This document shows positions 62,301 to 64,000 of a stretch of DNA of 64,000 bases, piece by piece. The DNA comes from Pseudopontixanthobacter vadosimaris. Its GTDB lineage: Bacteria > Pseudomonadota > Alphaproteobacteria > Sphingomonadales > Sphingomonadaceae. The stretch spans positions 62,001 through 126,000 of the forward strand of contig NZ_JABASZ010000025.1 in NCBI RefSeq assembly GCF_012979275.1, given 5' to 3'. The notes below the pieces were generated by a model, which was not told the DNA's origin, did not search any database, and was given only the letters and a program-made list of their open reading frames with translations. Positions within the stretch are counted from its first letter, which is position 1; every line of letters begins with the position of its first letter. The position numbers were made by a program, and so were the translations under genes.

Positions 62301-64000
62301 CGTTCAGCACTGCGGCGATGGCTTCCTCGATGGCGCTCGAGCGTTCGAGAATGGGGCCGACCTCGACTCCTTCCGGCAGTTCCACCATGAAATCGTGGAT
62401 CGTTCCCAGCGTGCCGCCGTCCAGCACGGTCGGTATTTCGCCCAGGACGCGGAAGCCGAAGTTCTCCAGCGCCGGGACCGCATCGCTCAGCGGCAGGCTG
62501 CCTTCATATTCGTAGATTTTCAGCCGCAGACGGTCATGCGGATCGGTGTCGAGGCTGTAGAGGCGCGTATCGCGGCGCGGCGTATGGGCCTCTTCTGTTT
62601 CCAGGAGGCTGAGGCGGCGCAAGCGTTCGATGTCGCGCGCGGCTTCTGCCGCGCCATATTCCACCCGGTAACTTTGCGGGAAAGCTTCGGCGAAACGGCC
62701 GGCAATCGCGGCGGCGCGGCCAGCCTCGCCCGCTGCCGCCAATTCGCCCTCCACAGCCTCGCCCCAGCCGCGCAGCATCGCCTGCAGCCGTTCTTCCAGC
62801 GCATCTTCATCAGGCGGCGTATCGCCATCGCGAATGTCGAGTACGAAGCGGAGCATGGCGAGATTGCCGCCCTCGACCTGCAGGCTCCAGTCCAGCAATT
62901 CGGCTTCCGCGCCTTCTTCCAGTAATTGCAGGATCTGCAAGCGCACCTGCGTCGACAGCATGTCGCGCGGCAGCCAGACGAAGGCGAAAAGATGGCGCGA
63001 GAGCGGCGCTTCGACCAGAGCGAGGCGGGGGCGCGGGCGATCCACCAGGCTCATCATAGTGGTCGCGACCCGTTCGATGTCGCTGTCCGAGAAACCGATG
63101 ACCAGATCGTGCGGCAGGGAGGTCAGCGCATGGATCAGCGATTTGCCCGCATGACCCGCGGTGGAGAATCCCAGGTCGCTGAGCAGGCCCTGCAACTGGT
63201 CGCGCATGCGCGGCACCTGCGACGGCGCAGCGGCAAGCCCGGCACTGGTCCATACGCCCGCGTGAATGGACAGGGCGGTGACCTTTCCATTCGCACCGTC
63301 GCCGCGGATGGGCACGATGAACAGATCCAGCGGCACGCGGCGATGCACCTTGCTGACCCGGTTGGCCTTCACGATCAGGGGGAGGCGGGCCGAGGCATTC
63401 GCCGGATTGTCGAACCAGGCGAAGGCGCGGTCGTAGGATTGGTCGGCCAAGATCTGCGACACGCTTTTGCGGCAGATGCCCATGGCATCGGCGGCGGTGC
63501 CGTCGCGGAACCGCGTCAGATGGCCGAGCAGGGTTATCATCCCGCTTTCCAGCCATTCCAGCAGCGCCGCGCCTTCCGCATCGGCAGCGGCGATATGACG
63601 CGCATCGTCCAGCATCCGGGCGCGCATGTCGCTCCAGTCGCCAACCGCTGCGCGCACGTCGGCAAGCGTCACCTGAAGCGCCGCCTCCAGTTCGCGCCGC
63701 TGGCGGGCATCCACGCGCGGCGTTTCGATATAGATCATCGATTCGCGTGGGCGGTCGTCAGCCGCGCTTGATTGCTCCGACCCGATGCCGATCAGCTGGC
63801 CGCCGGCATCGCGCTCTACCGGCACGACGGGATGAACCAGCCGGTCGATGGCAAGTCCCTGCGCCGCGATGGCGGCGGCGACGGAATCGACGAGGAAAGG
63901 CATATCGTCATTGACGACGGCGATCCGCATGAAGCGGCGGTCGTCGCTTGCGGTCGCCAGGCACAGCGCAGGTTCGCCGGCCTTGCGCGTCAGGGCCGTG
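59386..64000 (-). CDS. gdh: NAD-glutamate dehydrogenase, large (180-kDa-class) type, N-terminus cut off
   Basis: A very large NAD-dependent glutamate dehydrogenase that deaminates glutamate to 2-oxoglutarate and ammonia. 1538 residues are visible, and the frame is open through base 64000 (reading ...TASDDRRF then MRIAVVNDDMPFLVDSV), so the true N-terminus lies beyond the window; the ATG at 63930 is internal. Catalytic-core landmarks are VARGGIRWSDRRDDFRTEVL, VIVPTGAKGGFYPKQLP, VGCGDMSGDVFGNGMLLS and LWFGGIGTYIKAS. A long N-terminal ACT-like/helical part (residues about 1-700) and a C-terminal helical part are characteristic of the family, which is allosterically controlled. It ends EQ...IASQARNLLGR at 59386. 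Confidence 0.95.
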   Translation of the reverse strand, partial: TALTRKAGEPALCLATASDDRRFMRIAVVNDDMPFLVDSVAAAIAAQGLAIDRLVHPVVPVERDAGGQLIGIGSEQSSAADDRPRESMIYIETPRVDARQRRELEAALQVTLADVRAAVGDWSDMRARMLDDARHIAAADAEGAALLEWLESGMITLLGHLTRFRDGTAADAMGICRKSVSQILADQSYDRAFAWFDNPANASARLPLIVKANRVSKVHRRVPLDLFIVPIRGDGANGKVTALSIHAGVWTSAGLAAAPSQVPRMRDQLQGLLSDLGFSTAGHAGKSLIHALTSLPHDLVIGFSDSDIERVATTMMSLVDRPRPRLALVEAPLSRHLFAFVWLPRDMLSTQVRLQILQLLEEGAEAELLDWSLQVEGGNLAMLRFVLDIRDGDTPPDEDALEERLQAMLRGWGEAVEGELAAAGEAGRAAAIAGRFAEAFPQSYRVEYGAAEAARDIERLRRLSLLETEEAHTPRRDTRLYSLDTDPHDRLRLKIYEYEGSLPLSDAVPALENFGFRVLGEIPTVLDGGTLGTIHDFMVELPEGVEVGPILERSSAIEEAIAAVLNGNAEDDSFNRLVVGTGLSAAEAEWMRAFYRYLRQAGMSFTIYTVVDALRLAPKITRALIDLFVARHDPAFAGDREEASERHREAIRRGLIDVTAINDDRLLRLYNALIDAILRTNAFAPAAEEALGLKIDSAMLPILPKPVPWREIFVYSRRVEGIHLRAGAVARGGIRWSDRRDDFRTEVLGLLKAQRVKNAVIVPTGAKGGFYPKQLPDPGRDREGWAAEGQAAYEVFIRTLLSITDNIVDDEVVHPRDVVIHDGKDPYFVVAADKGTARFSDIANAIAEGRDFWLDDAFASGGSQGYDHKAMGITARGAWMSVQRHFREMGVDVQNDVIRVVGCGDMSGDVFGNGMLLSKTLKLVAAFDHRHIFIDPDPDPARSWQERSRLFNLPRSSWEDYDESLISRGGGVFSRKRKTIELPEEARRVLGVEQSEIDPESLISAILKAPVDLLWFGGIGTYIKASTENNVDVGDPANDALRVDGRELRTRVIGEGANLGVTQAGRIEFALSGGAEAGRINTDFIDNSAGVDCSDNEVNIKIALAAACRSGELDLEDRNQLLVSMTDEVAALVLEDNRLQALALSIARIGGAQSTAAHLRLIETLEDRGALDRRTEGLADNETLTRRAADGSGLTRPELAVLLSSTKLVLQDAIEQSDLSQDAFLEGNLLRSFPEPMREAYRPQIEGHRLRTEIIATDLANRMINRLGLVHPFELAEEEGATLAQVASAFVCAERLFSISDIWRALDDTEMPETARLMLFDRVATAMRSQMADLLRAGAGIAPPSQVVAALDAGIEQLAEGTSTLLAAESRQQSARMRAELVQHGAPEPLAARVAHMFDMDGAVGLVSLARDTGIDVRRLTQAFTDLGGRLGLDWAQVTATLMTPSDVWERLLVSGLARDFQQMRLEFLRRLAIGGYPEEAERDDMDPVGMVKRWASEHAEAIDQFRSVIARAQKQAPVAPSMLAQIASQARNLLGR

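Overview
This is a GC-rich (visibly above 60 %) chromosomal window from an alphaproteobacterium, most likely of the order Sphingomonadales and probably near the Erythrobacteraceae. The pointers are a GapR-type DUF2312 protein, a CYP153 P450, a KefB/C-type antiporter, a PagL-like lipid A deacylase, a 180-kDa-class NAD-glutamate dehydrogenase and a HrcA/CIRCE-controlled groESL operon. Genes are tightly packed, often with ATGA-type stop/start overlaps. I see no transposase, integrase, prophage, rRNA or CRISPR array, so this reads as core chromosome. Both ends cut through genes: polA at the left and the glutamate dehydrogenase at the right.

Layout. 1-5.8 kb: polA (3' part missing), a small acidic lipoprotein, a class A beta-lactamase-fold protein, a 'host attachment' (baeRF12-type) protein and two overlapping transglutaminase-like genes. 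5.8-8 kb: groES-groEL with promoter, CIRCE operator and a strong terminator. 8-12 kb: MATE exporter, PagL-like protein and cation/proton antiporter. 12-23 kb: rplJ-rplL on the minus strand, a second small acidic lipoprotein, then rpoB-rpoC on the plus strand with their own promoter and structured leader, so the usual rplJL-rpoBC operon is split and inverted. 23-30 kb: gltX, pyk, DUF1244, gapR, a CPBP protease, yebC-ruvC and an AI-2E-family permease.

30-36.8 kb: a molybdenum-enzyme operon (FdhF/YdeP-like oxidoreductase, mobA, fdhD), then a lipid-kinase gene overlapping a gene whose product resembles the mitochondrial CDP-diacylglycerol synthase Tam41, then a DUF2141 protein. 37-45 kb: rpe, heparinase-like protein, purH, a 43-residue membrane peptide, exported msrA, a Zur-like regulator and dxs. 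45-50 kb: an operon of two exported amidohydrolase-family proteins (one without metal ligands) and an FKBP, plus a peptide transporter. 50-64 kb: GntR regulator, ihfB, tRNA-Leu(UAA), PilZ protein, exported msrB, CYP153, a NatAB-type ABC exporter, queG, a ferredoxin-reductase-like flavoprotein and the glutamate dehydrogenase.

The most interesting candidate is the overlapping pair at 34263-36256. A diacylglycerol-kinase-like protein would make phosphatidate, and the next gene carries features of a Tam41-type CTP:phosphatidate cytidylyltransferase, so together they could form a two-step lipid-activation module in a bacterium. Other points worth a second look are the split rplJL/rpoBC locus with a nested hairpin in the rpoB leader, the metal-less amidohydrolase paired with an intact one, and several enzymes with a substituted key residue.
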